From Zelonia costaricensis (lineage: Eukaryota; Euglenozoa; Kinetoplastea; Trypanosomatida; Trypanosomatidae), in the NCBI GenBank assembly GCA_030849075.1, contig JASAOO010003381.1, positions 1 through 50,262 of the forward strand: a DNA stretch of 50,262 nucleotides, in the 5' to 3' direction. A model generated the notes under the pieces. It had not been told where the DNA came from. It did not search any database and worked only from the letters and a program-made list of their open reading frames with translations. Both the position numbers and the translations under genes were made by a program. Shown here one piece after another: positions 30,323 through 40,704 of this stretch. Within the stretch, counting starts at the first letter, position 1. Every line of letters begins with the position of its first letter.

Positions 30323-31607
30323 CGTGCCTCGACCACCAACACACGAGTGTAATCACGTGGCTGCTAATGACACCCTGTCACACAAACCCCTCTTCCCCCG
30401 CGCTCGATGCGCCGCAGAGGAGTGAGACGAGCCGTGATCGTGTCGGGAGCGATGAGTTTCTCTCTCTCTCTATCCCAGCGCCACTACAACGATGTAGGCA
30501 AAGAGCGTGAGCGCAGGTACGACAAGGACGGCAGAGCACTGCGCGTGATGCTACTACTATGAAGGCAAGAGGTTGCTCGTCTCCTTTCCTTCCTTTTTTT
30601 TTTTGCAGTGTGCTTCTAGTGCGCTATGGAAAACTAAACTAGCTAAGCGGGCGGCTACAACAAGCAGCGGGAGGCGGAGCACGGGAGAGACGGGATATGC
30701 ACTCTCAAGCGAGCAGCTGGAGCTCCACTGGCTTGTGAGTACGCTGCTGCCTTGTGGCTGTGAGGGAGTCTTCGGGGGGGGGGGGTGAGGTGGTGGGGGC
30801 CGAGGAGAAGGCCGACACAGACTAAACGTGATGTTCTCAGCACCTGCTACAACACGCAAGTCAGAGACACCCGCTCAAAGGTAGACGCGAGAGAGAGAGA
30901 GGAAGTGAGTGGGTGCGAAGGCCGCATCGGCGGCTGGTAAACTGCGAAAAGATGCACACGCGGAGGCGGTGCAGTTGCCGACCTGCCCCAGCGCTGGCGA
31001 GCCAGCGCGAAGCGGCTCTGCTCTCCGTGTAGCACGAGCAGACCTGCGCGCGTATGTGCTGTCACGCGTGTGCAGGCGCGCTGAAGGGGACCGCACCACG
31101 TCCACAGAGCGTTGCACCTCAGCTTGGAGGGGGTTGGGGGGATTGGGGAGGGGATGGGGGTGCAGGTGCACGCGTGTGGACCACTTCTCGGTTGCCCCGG
31201 TGCACAGTGCTGTTGCTTTTTGCCAGCTGCTCTTGTGTGTGCCGTGTGTGTGTGTGTGTGTGTGTGCCGTGTGTGTGAAGCGACGAAGTGGAAGAGAGCA
31301 GGGGGAGAAAGGGGGGTACGGCGTACACGCGGAGTGTCTTACGAGCCGTGGAAGAGTTTCTTGTCTTTCTGTTCTTCAGTATGTACGCGTTTTTCCTAGT
31401 TTGGTTTGCGCTTCAGAGCAGAACACGTCCCGTAGCCCTGCCACGTATACACGCGCACATTCACACAGACACGTGCATCACGCACGCGCACACATGCCCA
31501 CTGGGCCGGAAAAAAAACGAAAAGCAGGAGAGGTTCGTGTGTGAGCGAGTGTGAGGTCCGGGGAGGAAGGGAGGGAGGGGACATCGGCCAGCGGGTCGCA
31601 TCGATAC
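30323..31607. other. Non-coding gap between two small unknown genes
   Basis: No credible gene. Contents are a CT repeat near 30461-30472, a T-run near 30593-30604, a G-run near 30774-30785, GA repeats near 30888-30902, a G-rich block near 31127-31165 and TG repeats near 31243-31278. Confidence 0.62.
30403..30430 (-). promoter_or_regulatory. Predicted spliced-leader acceptor for the 201-residue gene
   Basis: Sense strand reads CTCGTCTCACTCCTCTGCGG, then GCATCGAG with the first AG at 30404-30403. The 5' UTR is about 80 nt without an ATG. Confidence 0.5.
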
Positions 31608-32000
31608 CTACTTGCGCATGGCGTTGGTGCTGTCGCCCAGTGCGTCCCCCAGCGTCGTCGGGTTGATCTGATCGCGGCGGTCAATGAACCACCGCCGCCG
31701 CATGCCGAACTTGCCCTTCACAAACGCGTTCTCGGCGAGCGGCTCGGGGCAGTTGGGCTCGTGCGTTGAGAAGTACTCGTGCAGGTTCTGCTGCCGCTGC
31801 TCGTACTTCTCCTTCATCTCATCCTCGTGCGAGCTGAGCAGGTAGCGCTTCCGTTGCTTATCGATGTCCTTCTTCGGGATCGGTGGGGCACCCTGAACGA
31901 ACCCGCGCGTCGCCACCCGCAGCGCCACGGAGGAGGGCGAGGCCGATCCAAGCGAAGCACACGCCGCACGGCATGCAAGCACCGGCCCTGCCCGCTGCAT
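31608..32000 (-). CDS. Small probable mitochondrial protein, function unknown
   Basis: 130 residues. The first 33 (MQRAGPVLACRAACASLGSA, then SPSSVALRVATRG) are rich in Ala, Ser and Arg with no acidic residue, and are followed by FVQGAPPIPKK, which fits a cleavable mitochondrial presequence. The mature part is short and highly charged: a helical KDIDKQRKRYLLSSHEDEMK stretch (44-63), KYEQRQQNLHEYF, NCPEP, GKFGMRRRWFIDRR near 97-110. No membrane helix or Cys-rich zinc motif. It could be a lineage-specific subunit of a respiratory complex or the mitoribosome; this is inference only. The only AG just after the pyrimidine tract next to the ATG lies in codon 2 (ATGCAG), so an AG further upstream (TCTAG near 32040) must be the acceptor if this start is right. 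Confidence 0.78.
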   Translation of the reverse strand: MQRAGPVLACRAACASLGSASPSSVALRVATRGFVQGAPPIPKKDIDKQRKRYLLSSHEDEMKEKYEQRQQNLHEYFSTHEPNCPEPLAENAFVKGKFGMRRRWFIDRRDQINPTTLGDALGDSTNAMRK

Positions 32001-33231
32001 CGCAGAAAGGGGAGGGAGGGAGGGAGGGTGGAACGAACCTAGACGGACTGGAAAGGAAAACCTCAGCTGCGCTGATGCAGCACCTGCGAGTGCACAGAGT
32101 TCGCTGGGCGAGTCACGTATGTGGGCGAGTCGGCGTTCTGCGATGGCAAGCGCCGTGTCGTTGTGGAGGTGCTATGGGTGTGTGGAGGCGGGGGAGAAGA
32201 AAGCTAGAGGATGGAGCGCGCTATGTGCGGCTGAGGGCTGCTGTGCCCACCTATGAGCCGAAGACAGCGGTAGACACATAAAAGAATAAGAGTGACCGCG
32301 TCGAGGTGGCAGTGGGATTGAGAAAAGGGTGCTCAACATGAGTGTTGACACTGGGGGAGAGTTTCACGACGGCTCCAATCGAACGAGCATGGAGCACTGC
32401 ATCGAGTTCGGGAAGTCGCGCATCGTGCATGCGAGGTGACAGGGGTCAACTCGCTTCCTCCCACTCCCCACACGGTGGGGTTGTGAGACCTCACCCAGAC
32501 GCACCAGCGAGCTGACATCAAGAGTGACATTAAGTCCACGCTCCTCTTCCTTGTGTTTTCCTCAAAGGCGAAAATGTGTCGCCCAGGATTGGTTTCAATA
32601 CAAGCTACACACGAACAGACACACAAGCAACCGCACACACAAACACACGTAGAGATGCAGACGGCCTCGCACACAGGCAACGCGAGACAGAGGACGAGGT
32701 GATCGCGTAGGGAAAAAGGGAGGGGGGTGACCAGAGAAGCAAGCGAAGCAAGTGACGAAGGGGGAGAACAGCGAAAAGCGAAGAAGGGAGGGGTGCGGGG
32801 TGGGGGGATGGGGGTTGGGGGCCGCCTCGACAACAACTGGCGTTGAAACAGAGAGGCTGGGCAGCAGGCGCGTTCAGTGGGCACCGCGCCAACCGAGCCA
32901 GAGAAGGGAGAAGGAAAGGAGGAAAAGCAGCCCACTGCTCAAGCCTCAAGGCGAAGCGCCGCCTGCCACCCACATATGCACACACAAACACACGCATACA
33001 CATACACACACACACATACACACGTGTGGAGCGTACACCTCCACGGAAGAGAACACAGGAAGGAGCGGAAAATGAGTGTCGCTGCAACGTGGAGGGGAAA
33101 ACGAGCAACGAGAACACACAAAAAAGAAAGGCGGCACAAGCAGCGCCGACGCGGTCACGATGCCATTTTGCACTTTCCTGCTCACGTGCGAGGAGGGTGG
33201 AGGGAGAGAGCAGCGGGTTCTCATTTTCTCA
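32001..33231. other. Non-coding gap between the 130-residue gene and PAP2 copy A
   Basis: No credible gene. Contents are GGGA repeats near 32011-32030 (sense CCCT tract), a G-rich block near 32790-32822, and CA repeats near 32625-32648 and 32980-33022. Confidence 0.62.
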
Positions 33232-34467
33232 CTACGAGCTACTCAGTCGGACCTGCTCCGACTTGTACTGGAGCTCGTAGTTGTCGGGCGAGACGGGCAG
33301 CACCAGCGATCGATCGTCGTTAGCGGTGCGCCCCTCGCGTGGGCTGCCGTGCTGCTTGCGTCGCTGCCCCACCGAACCGCCGCCGGCTTCCCGGGGCGCC
33401 ACACCCGCTGTCTGCACAGTGCCGAGCGACGATGCACCCGGCGACGCGTGCCGGCCGTTGTCGTGCATGCGCGGTGAGGGAGCGCCGGTCCTGCGAACGT
33501 CTCCGTCCTCGCCCAGCGACGTGGACATGGTCTCCGCCACGACAGCCTCGACCCCCGGCACAGGGGCGGCTGGGTGGTCCTTGCCACCGTCCGCAAACCC
33601 TGCAGCCCCGCCAGGGCCCGGCTGCGCCTCCAACACGGCCACGCGGACCTCACCGTCGCCCAGGAGTTGGCGCAGCTCCGCCCGCCGCTCCAGCGTGTCG
33701 GCAGGGTGCTCCCGCAGTGTCCAGTCCCCGCAGGTCGAGGGGCGGAAGCTGTACAGCACCGCGAACACGCCACACGCCGCCCCGCAGACGGCGCCGGCGA
33801 GGATGTCGTCGAAGTTGTGGCGGTAGTCGTTGGTGCGAGAGATGGCCACGGCGATGGGCAGGATAAGCAGGAGAAGCGCCACCATGGCGAGCCACTGCCG
33901 GCCCCCGGCCAGCGTGCGGAACAGGCCCATGAGGTACATGGTCGGCGGCACGAACGCGGCGAAGGACGTCCCGCTGTGCCCGGACGGGAACGACAGCCGC
34001 CCCTCCCGCGCCGTGCCGCACTGCGCCGCCGTGGACATGGTGGCCCAGCTCGCCTCGGTGATGCTCAGCTGCGCTAGGCGCGCGAGGTAGTCGGGCCGCA
34101 GCCGGCCCGCGTACAGCTTCGACAGATTCACGAAGGCGAAGGCCAGGAGCACGCTCCAGCAGTGGACCAGAACCCAGCCGTTGAGGTGCAGACACATGTT
34201 CAGCTTCCCCGCCGGTCGGCGCCAGCGCGTCAGCAGTTCACCGACAAAGTAGAAGAGCGCCACGAGCACGGCGGCGACGACGACCGAGTACATCGGGAAG
34301 GTCTCCTTGGTGGCGTGTGGGTGGGCAATGGAAGGGTCGGCCCAGTTCACGGCGCGGCAGTGCGGACGCACCTTGGCGCCCACCACCGCCGCCACGATCG
34401 CAACGATGATGATGGCCACATAGTCCGGCACGCGCCACAGAAAGAAGTGGCGCACCCAGAAGCGCAT
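33232..34467 (-). CDS. PAP2/LPP-type lipid phosphatase, copy A
   Basis: 411 residues from the ATG at 34467; 95 in-frame codons upstream are UTR. Lipid phosphate phosphatases dephosphorylate phosphatidic acid and related lipids at membranes, without Mg2+. Hydrophobic helices lie at about 14-31, 60-78, 97-116, 168-183, 190-210 and 221-240. The three active-site motifs are intact: C1 KLYAGRLRP (117-125), C2 SFPSGHSG with PSGH at 161-164, and C3 SRTNDYRHNFDD with Ser210-Arg211, His217 and Asp221. After residue 245 comes a hydrophilic tail of about 165 residues, rich in Gly, Ser, Asp and Arg, with no recognised domain, presumably cytosolic. It is a paralogue of the gene at 36331-37533. A possible acceptor AG (34471-34470) lies only 2 nt before the ATG. 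Confidence 0.92.
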   Translation of the reverse strand: MRFWVRHFFLWRVPDYVAIIIVAIVAAVVGAKVRPHCRAVNWADPSIAHPHATKETFPMYSVVVAAVLVALFYFVGELLTRWRRPAGKLNMCLHLNGWVLVHCWSVLLAFAFVNLSKLYAGRLRPDYLARLAQLSITEASWATMSTAAQCGTAREGRLSFPSGHSGTSFAAFVPPTMYLMGLFRTLAGGRQWLAMVALLLLILPIAVAISRTNDYRHNFDDILAGAVCGAACGVFAVLYSFRPSTCGDWTLREHPADTLERRAELRQLLGDGEVRVAVLEAQPGPGGAAGFADGGKDHPAAPVPGVEAVVAETMSTSLGEDGDVRRTGAPSPRMHDNGRHASPGASSLGTVQTAGVAPREAGGGSVGQRRKQHGSPREGRTANDDRSLVLPVSPDNYELQYKSEQVRLSSS

Positions 34468-36330
34468 CGCTGCCGCCAATTCGATGCAGAAGGGGGCGGG
34501 TAGGTATGGGAGGAGAGAAAGGAGGTCGGTGAGTTCCGGGAAGGGCCGCGTACGGGTGCGCACTCGGGTTTGGGACCAGATGAGGCGACAAGAGGAACCG
34601 CGAGATGCCAATCCACAAACGGAAAAAAAAAAAGGCAACGCTGCTCGTGTGCGATAGCAGTGGAGAGACACGGGCGGGTGTATTGAAGGGGAGAGAGGGG
34701 GGTGACGCTGACGAGTCGGCACGAGTGGCGGGGGTGGGGAATATGGAGCCACAAAGAACTAGGGTAGGTGTAGTGGTGCGGACCCGGGGGGGAGGGAGGA
34801 AGCGAGGGAGAGGGTGCGATCAGTCAGCTTGGTGAGAAGGGCAACGAAGTCGGGGCAGAACACGAGAAGGAGCCCATCGATCGGCAGGGCGGGGGAGTGT
34901 TCCTGTGGAGTCTCCGCGTTGGGAAGTGAGGGGGAGGGGGGGAGGGGGGACTCGAGCTGCGCTCCGGTGCCTCATGTGTTGGCCCTGTTCAGCAGCGTGC
35001 CTTGTGTGAGGGAAAAAAAAAAGAAGACAAAAGGAAAAGCGGCGATTGCGCCGCGTGACCGCCCTGCTGTGTTGTGGTTGGTGTTTGTGACGTTACTTTC
35101 CCTTGTTTTTTTATTATTTTCGCATACGTATCATGTGCACCACATCGACAGTGCTACAAGCAAAGGCTTGCGTGGAACAGAGTCGGCCAGTGCACTTTGG
35201 CAGGTGGATCGAACAAGACAAGAGGAAAAGGAAGAATGAGGGAGAGGGAGGGAGATGGCGAGACGTGATGCGCAGTGAGCACCTTCGAAGTCGGGGGATG
35301 GGGGAGCGGGGCGTGCACGGAGAGGGACAGCAGCCCCAGCGGCGTCAGAGTCCGGAAGAAGAAGAATCAAAAAGAAAAGACAAGGCGGTCAACACGCGCA
35401 AACCCGACGCGCGGCGGCCGCACGCAGTTGCGAAAGATAGGGCGAAGTGAGTGAGGCGGTGAGGAGTAAGACACCTCACAAGACACATACACGAAGAAAA
35501 GAAAGGAACCGCCGCGAACATATTCGCCCACAACGCGCCATGCAGCGCCGCCGTCGCTGTCTTTTTTTTCGTTTTCCTTTTCTTTTTCCTGCACGCCTCG
35601 TCCGCCGCCGGTTCCCCACCGTCCCCCCACCCCACCCGTACTCCCTTCCTTCGCCCACCACTCGCTGCTTTCCTCGCAAGTTGACGAAGCAGCCGGGAGT
35701 ACGGGTCGGAGGGCCACCACACACACACACGCGGCAAGTAAGGACAAAAAAGAAGAGCACTGAGCATCACGCAGACGACAAGATCACACGAGAACACAAA
35801 AACAAAAACGGGAAAACCTCCCGAGACACGCAGGAGAGTAGTCAATGCACACAAAAGGAAGAAAAAAACCGCATATAAACACACACACACACACAAGGCG
35901 CCAATCCCGTCCCTTCGTACTACGAAATTGCATAGCAGGGCTCTGCCCGCCCTTCAGCCGGCGCAGGGGATGCGTGCTCGGCGCCCGCGAGAACAGTCAG
36001 CAACACGGGAAAGAGGGAAGAAGAAGAAGTAAGACAACGGTGGCGCACTCTCTTGTCTCGAGCGAGAGCACCGCGCACACAAGAGGCATGGGTACAGACC
36101 CACGGGGCGAGGGTGCACAGGGCGAGGCGACAGTGGCATCAACGCCCAATCCTGCTGCGGCAATGAGGGGAGAGAAAGCGACCGCAACACCGTTGGGCCT
36201 GTGGAGCGGCAACTTCTCTCCCCCCTTCCCCCCCCCCGGCCGCCGGTCCTTCACTTCGTCGTCGCTATTCTCCGTCCCTTCGCCCTGGCCTTGTCTTCGC
36301 TTTGTTCGTATCATGATTCATCCGCGTGGC
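34468..36330. other. Non-coding gap between PAP2 copies
   Basis: No credible gene in 1.9 kb. A sense pyrimidine tract (about 34530-34480) precedes copy A. The rest has G-rich blocks near 34930-34952, A-runs near 34622-34632 and 35011-35020, T-runs near 35105-35118 and 35562-35590, CA repeats near 35879-35895 and a C-run near 36220-36237. I see no similarity between the two PAP2 flanks. Confidence 0.62.
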
Positions 36331-37533
36331 TTAGGCGCCGTACGCGAAGCGAGGTGCCAGCTGCCCAGTGCGCGGGTTCACGGTCATGGTCGCGCCCACG
36401 GCGATGAGAGCACTCGCCACTCCGATGAGGCTGCCCGTCACGATGTCGTCGAAGTTGTGCCGGTAGTCGCGGGTGCGGGAGACTGCGACGGTGATGGGGA
36501 GAATGAGTGGGACGAGGCCAGCGGTGGTGCGCCACAGCGAGGCGCCGGTGCGGCGGAAGGCGTGCAGCGTGTGGAGCACGTAGAAGCACAAGGGAACGAA
36601 TGCCGCGAAGCTGATGCCGCTGTGCCCGGACGGGAACGAGACGCGGCCACCCTTGGGCACCGCGCACCAGTCCACCCCCACGCTCGCCTCCGAGTAGCCC
36701 GCGAGGCGAAGGCGGGCGAGAAAGTCGGGCCGCAGCCGACCCGCGTACACCTTGATGGTGTCCACCACCAGCATCGCAAACGTAACGGAGAAGGCCTGCG
36801 CCAGCACCCACACGTGGGCATGCAGCAGGAACCTCTGCCACGGACGTGTCATGGCGTAGGTGTGGGACTGCCGCGAGCCTACCCCCGCTCCGGGGCCACA
36901 GCGAGGAGCTGGAGCACCATGCGCCTCACGCAGCGCAGCCGCAGTGGGCGGGAAACACACAGCAGCCTCGCCCGTGTTCGGTGATGAGCCCTTGCCTCCA
37001 GTGGTGGGCCGCGCGTCGTTGACGCGCACCTCCTCGACTGCGGCCCCGTCCAAGGCGCCCAACGGGGAGCGGGACAAGTTGTCGGAGCGCGGCAGCGCCG
37101 CCAGGTGCTGGGACCGTGCGGCCGCCTCATTGCCAGGCTCCACCGCGACGGGTGACGAGTACACCACAAGGCCCGCCTCCGCCTCCCGCAGCGGGGCGTC
37201 GCTGCGAAGCCGTGTGTCGCGAGTGAGCGGCGCGTGGGTGAGAACTCCACCGCCATTGCGTGCGGCGCCACAGAGAAAGTGGCGCAGCGCCTCGCCCACG
37301 ACGTAGGCGACGGCGGGCAGGACCGAGATGATGGGCAGCGTCCAGGAGGGAAACGTTCCGTGGCCGCCGTACGGGAAGCTGATCGTGGCGTCCGTCCAGG
37401 AGAAGGGGCGGCAATGCGGCCGCACCTTGCTCACGCCAAACGCGACGAGCCCGCATATAACGCACAGCAGGTAGTCGAGCAGGCGGAAGTAGAAGATGAA
37501 GCGCCACACCCGGGCGCAACTGCACGCGGACAT
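36331..37533 (-). CDS. PAP2/LPP-type lipid phosphatase, copy B
   Basis: 400 residues from the ATG at 37533. Same family and motif set as copy A: C1 KVYAGRLRP (261-269), C2 SFPSGHSG with PSGH at 301-304, C3 SRTRDYRHNFDD with Ser352-Arg353, His359 and Asp363. The N-terminus through KVRPHCRPFSW (36-46) parallels KVRPHCRAVNW in copy A. Here the hydrophilic extra sequence is not a C-terminal tail but an insertion of about 135 residues (91-225) between the second and third membrane helices; the protein ends soon after the last helix. Duplication followed by separate growth of the loop and the tail is the simplest reading. Substrate cannot be told from sequence; phosphatidic acid or another lipid phosphate is expected. 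Confidence 0.92.
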   Translation of the reverse strand: MSACSCARVWRFIFYFRLLDYLLCVICGLVAFGVSKVRPHCRPFSWTDATISFPYGGHGTFPSWTLPIISVLPAVAYVVGEALRHFLCGAARNGGGVLTHAPLTRDTRLRSDAPLREAEAGLVVYSSPVAVEPGNEAAARSQHLAALPRSDNLSRSPLGALDGAAVEEVRVNDARPTTGGKGSSPNTGEAAVCFPPTAAALREAHGAPAPRCGPGAGVGSRQSHTYAMTRPWQRFLLHAHVWVLAQAFSVTFAMLVVDTIKVYAGRLRPDFLARLRLAGYSEASVGVDWCAVPKGGRVSFPSGHSGISFAAFVPLCFYVLHTLHAFRRTGASLWRTTAGLVPLILPITVAVSRTRDYRHNFDDIVTGSLIGVASALIAVGATMTVNPRTGQLAPRFAYGA

Positions 37534-39300
37534 TCGCGACGTGGTAGGCGCACAAGAGTGAGTTCGGCTTTGCGAAGTGGGAAAAAAAAAGGGTGATCTA
37601 CTGGAGAGCTGTTGTGTTGCAGAGCTCTTGGCGTGTAATGGTAGCTCGAACACGACGGCGGTAGTCCCGCCACAGAGAAGACAGAGCAGAGTAGGACGAG
37701 GGGAAGTGCTGTGTCTAGGTTGGCACGCGCAGTGTGCAGGTGGAAGAAGCCGCAGCCGAACAACAGCACGACTCTACATGTGTGTGTGTGTGTGTGAATC
37801 TGTGCACGTGCAGAGCTACAGCATTCCGCGGTCTCAGGAAGCCGCTCACAATAGCATTGCTGTAGCTCCTTTTTCCAGCCTCAGCTCTCTCTATCTCTGT
37901 CTGTCTGTCTATCGCCCAGTGCGCGTGAAGCTCACGGGCGCGCCAGGTTTAGGCCAGGACACGCTTGGTGCGTGCCTCGACGCAGCACATATGTACCGAT
38001 TCGCTCAAGATGCATGTGCGGGTCGTTGACTTGGCACAAGCACACCATCGTTCCGTATTGTTGTTCTTCTTGTTTTTGAAGCTCTTTTCATTTCGTTCAC
38101 GGTTCGCCTCAACTTGCGGAGATCGGCGTGGTCTGTGAGGCGCGAACGTGCGCACATTCGCGCTGATCCCGCCACCACTGCCAGTGCTACTCCCCGCATT
38201 GCACGCGCGCTAGCACTTCTCTCACACACGAGGTACGAGTGCTTGCACTGGAGCACGCACAGCGACACTTCAGCCTTGCGCACTCACGACGTCGACGCCG
38301 GAGCCGCAATGTCTAACCGCTCATTCACGGACACACACACACAAGTGCACAGACACGAGGAACACCAGGAGCTCTGCGCACCGCACCTCGGCGAGAATCC
38401 ACTCAAAGGAAAAAAAAGCCGGACGTACACGCCACGGTAAAAGAGAAGGAAAAAGAAAACACTTGAGCTCTGTAAACAAGACAAGATTTATGAGTTTTTG
38501 TGTGTGTGCGTGTGTGTTCGCGGTGCTGATGCTGTGCCCACTCGTGAAAGACATGCACCGGTGTCGCTCAAAACACGTTGCGTCCCAGATGAAAGCAGAA
38601 AACAAAGGCAGTTCCGAAGACGCAGAGAGAGAGAGCGGTCTACAACAGCGAGAAAAGGAATACGAATGGAAGGCCAAAGACCCGATGAGAAGGCTCAGAG
38701 CGAGAACGCACCGCTCGCACACCAGCTCAAAGCACTCCCCTCAGTACGGCACACACAGGCGAATAGACGACCACACACACACACACGCACACACACGACT
38801 CTCTCTTTTGAAGCAAACACGTGCCAAGGCGTAGAGCGGCGTGTCCAGGACATCACGCGCACTCTCGCGTCAGTCAGAAAGATGCCATGAAAAAAAAAAT
38901 GAAGGAGCGGCACCGTGGCCGAGTCGAGCGAAATGCGCCCGTCCGCACTCATCACCGTGGGCCATGGGGCGAAACGACAAGAGGGCTCCGCCGCGCTTCT
39001 GATGCTGCGCATTCGCAAGAAAAAAACGGAAAGAAATTCTCCGCGCGATGAAGCACAGACCACCAAGAAAGCGAGCATCGGGGCCCACGCACGGGCCGAT
39101 CAGAGGTGCGAGAAGTGAACACGAACAAAAACAAAGAGGAGGAGAAGTTGCGATAGCCGCAACAACAACCGCACCACCATACAAGGCAGGCACGTACACC
39201 TCGGCACGGCATGGCTCACCCCCCTCCCCTCCGTCTTGCCTCACAAGTGGAGCTTGTCGGTACAAGTACACAACAGCATGAGCGACGCGCAAAATGAGTT
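37534..39300. other. Non-coding gap between PAP2 copy B and the carboxypeptidase array
   Basis: No credible gene in 1.8 kb. Contents are GT repeats near 37780-37796, a TCTG/TCTA repeat near 37896-37912, CA repeats near 38331-38342 and 38773-38797, and an A-run near 38890-38899. It should hold the 3' UTR of the last carboxypeptidase gene. Confidence 0.62.
37568..37590 (-). promoter_or_regulatory. Predicted spliced-leader acceptor for PAP2 copy B
   Basis: Sense CCCTTTTTTTTTCCCACTTC is followed by GCAAAG, with AG at 37569-37568. The 5' UTR is 34 nt with no ATG before the start. Confidence 0.62.
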
Positions 39301-40704
39301 TTAGTTTATGAGCCGACGGCTGTGCAGGAAGCGGTGCACCATGTGGAGCGAAACTTCTGGCTGGTCCATCGGCACCATGTGGCCCGCATCGTAGATCCGC
39401 ACAAAGCTGAAGTTGCCGTACGCGCGCTCCTGCCCAGCAGGCGCACCGCCAACGCTGAACTCCACGTCCGGCGCAGCGTTGAAGGCAGCCTTGCCGGGCC
39501 AGTCCAGCGCCGTCACCCACGCCTTGTTGCCCATCCAGTTGCACACGTAGTCCATGTCGCCAGCGTAGATCATCACGCGCACACCGGCGTCCAGCATGAT
39601 CGGCACCGTCCAGTTGAAGTTGCGGTGGTAGTCGCGGTGAAACAGCTCGCCAACATCGCCGCTGCACTGCTGCCAGACTACATCCGACTTGGCGCCGAGC
39701 GAGGCCATCAGATCCGCGCGCTTCATGAATGCGATCGCGTGTTCCATCGGGTAGCACAGGTTGCTGCCGATGCAGGGCACGCGCACGTCGTACGTGTTCC
39801 GACCAGAGTTGCGGTAGATGTACACCATCTTGGTGCAGTTGCCGTACGCGTCTACGCAGGCGTCGTTCTGGTCGTTCGGGCCGACGTTGCACCGCGCAAT
39901 GAGGTCCATACAGCCGGGCAGCATCGCGAGCATCGACTCGTGATCAGCATCCGAGATGCACGGCGCCCCCAGCTGAGTCTTGCAGCCCTCATACGCCATC
40001 ACGGGGTAGTACGGGTACTGCGTGTAGGGGTCCGTCAGCCCGTTGCCCACCGCAATGCCCTTCAGGTTGATGTGCGGGCCGTCACCGCGCTGGTTGCCCA
40101 CCACAATGCGATGGCCTACCGACGGCACGTAGTGTCCGCCGTAGCTCTCACCAATCACGTAGAAGTCGTTCGCGCCTGTGATCGACGGCGAGGTGAACTT
40201 GCGCGCAAAGCCCTGCAGGAAGTTGTACATGTCCTCAGCAGCCTCACTCTCGTTGTGCACGTAGTTGGCCTTATCGGCGTAGCTGAAGCCAACGCCTGTG
40301 CTTTGGTCCACGAACAGCAGGTACGCCTCGTCGTTCCAGCCGTACGCGTTGCGGTGCAGGTTGCCCGTCGTCTCGTTCATCATGCACGGGCCAAGCTCGA
40401 TCATCAACGCCAGGCTGGAGCTGCAACCCGGGCCACCGGTCATCCACATGATCACCGGGGGTTGGCTGCCGTCCGTCGGCCACCGACGCGGCCCGAACAG
40501 CCAGTAGAAGTAGTGCTTCTGGGTGTTGTTGACGCCGGGGATGTCGATATAGCCGCTCGACTGCACCACCGACGGGTCACAGCCGCGCCAGCCGAAGTGC
40601 GGCGCCGCTCCAAGCGAACAAGTCACACAAAGACAGAGGCACACGGTCAGCACGAGACTCGCGGTCATGACCGCCACACGGCTGCGACCCCGCTGCGCCA
40701 ACAT
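39301..40704 (-). CDS. CBP1: Serine carboxypeptidase (S10), array copy 1
   Basis: 467 residues. S10 enzymes remove C-terminal residues at acid pH, usually in the lysosome or outside the cell. A signal peptide covers about 1-32 (MLAQRGRSRV, then a Leu/Val/Cys core). The conserved N-terminal segment SSGYIDIPGVNNTQKHYFYW (49-68) is followed by GGPGCSS (90-96) and ELGPC (103-107). The catalytic triad is Ser187 in GESYGGH, Asp383 in YAGDMDYVCNW and His442 in DAGHMVPMDQP. The cap (about 236-345) holds a CIGSNLC pair (Cys311-Cys317), equivalent to the CPY Cys262-Cys268 disulfide. Sequons such as NETT, NESE, NCTK and NFSF suggest N-glycosylation. It is the last gene of the array in transcription order and the most divergent in the cap, with HSRRLIN at its end rather than the HGERLA of the others. 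Confidence 0.95.
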   Translation of the reverse strand: MLAQRGRSRVAVMTASLVLTVCLCLCVTCSLGAAPHFGWRGCDPSVVQSSGYIDIPGVNNTQKHYFYWLFGPRRWPTDGSQPPVIMWMTGGPGCSSSLALMIELGPCMMNETTGNLHRNAYGWNDEAYLLFVDQSTGVGFSYADKANYVHNESEAAEDMYNFLQGFARKFTSPSITGANDFYVIGESYGGHYVPSVGHRIVVGNQRGDGPHINLKGIAVGNGLTDPYTQYPYYPVMAYEGCKTQLGAPCISDADHESMLAMLPGCMDLIARCNVGPNDQNDACVDAYGNCTKMVYIYRNSGRNTYDVRVPCIGSNLCYPMEHAIAFMKRADLMASLGAKSDVVWQQCSGDVGELFHRDYHRNFNWTVPIMLDAGVRVMIYAGDMDYVCNWMGNKAWVTALDWPGKAAFNAAPDVEFSVGGAPAGQERAYGNFSFVRIYDAGHMVPMDQPEVSLHMVHRFLHSRRLIN

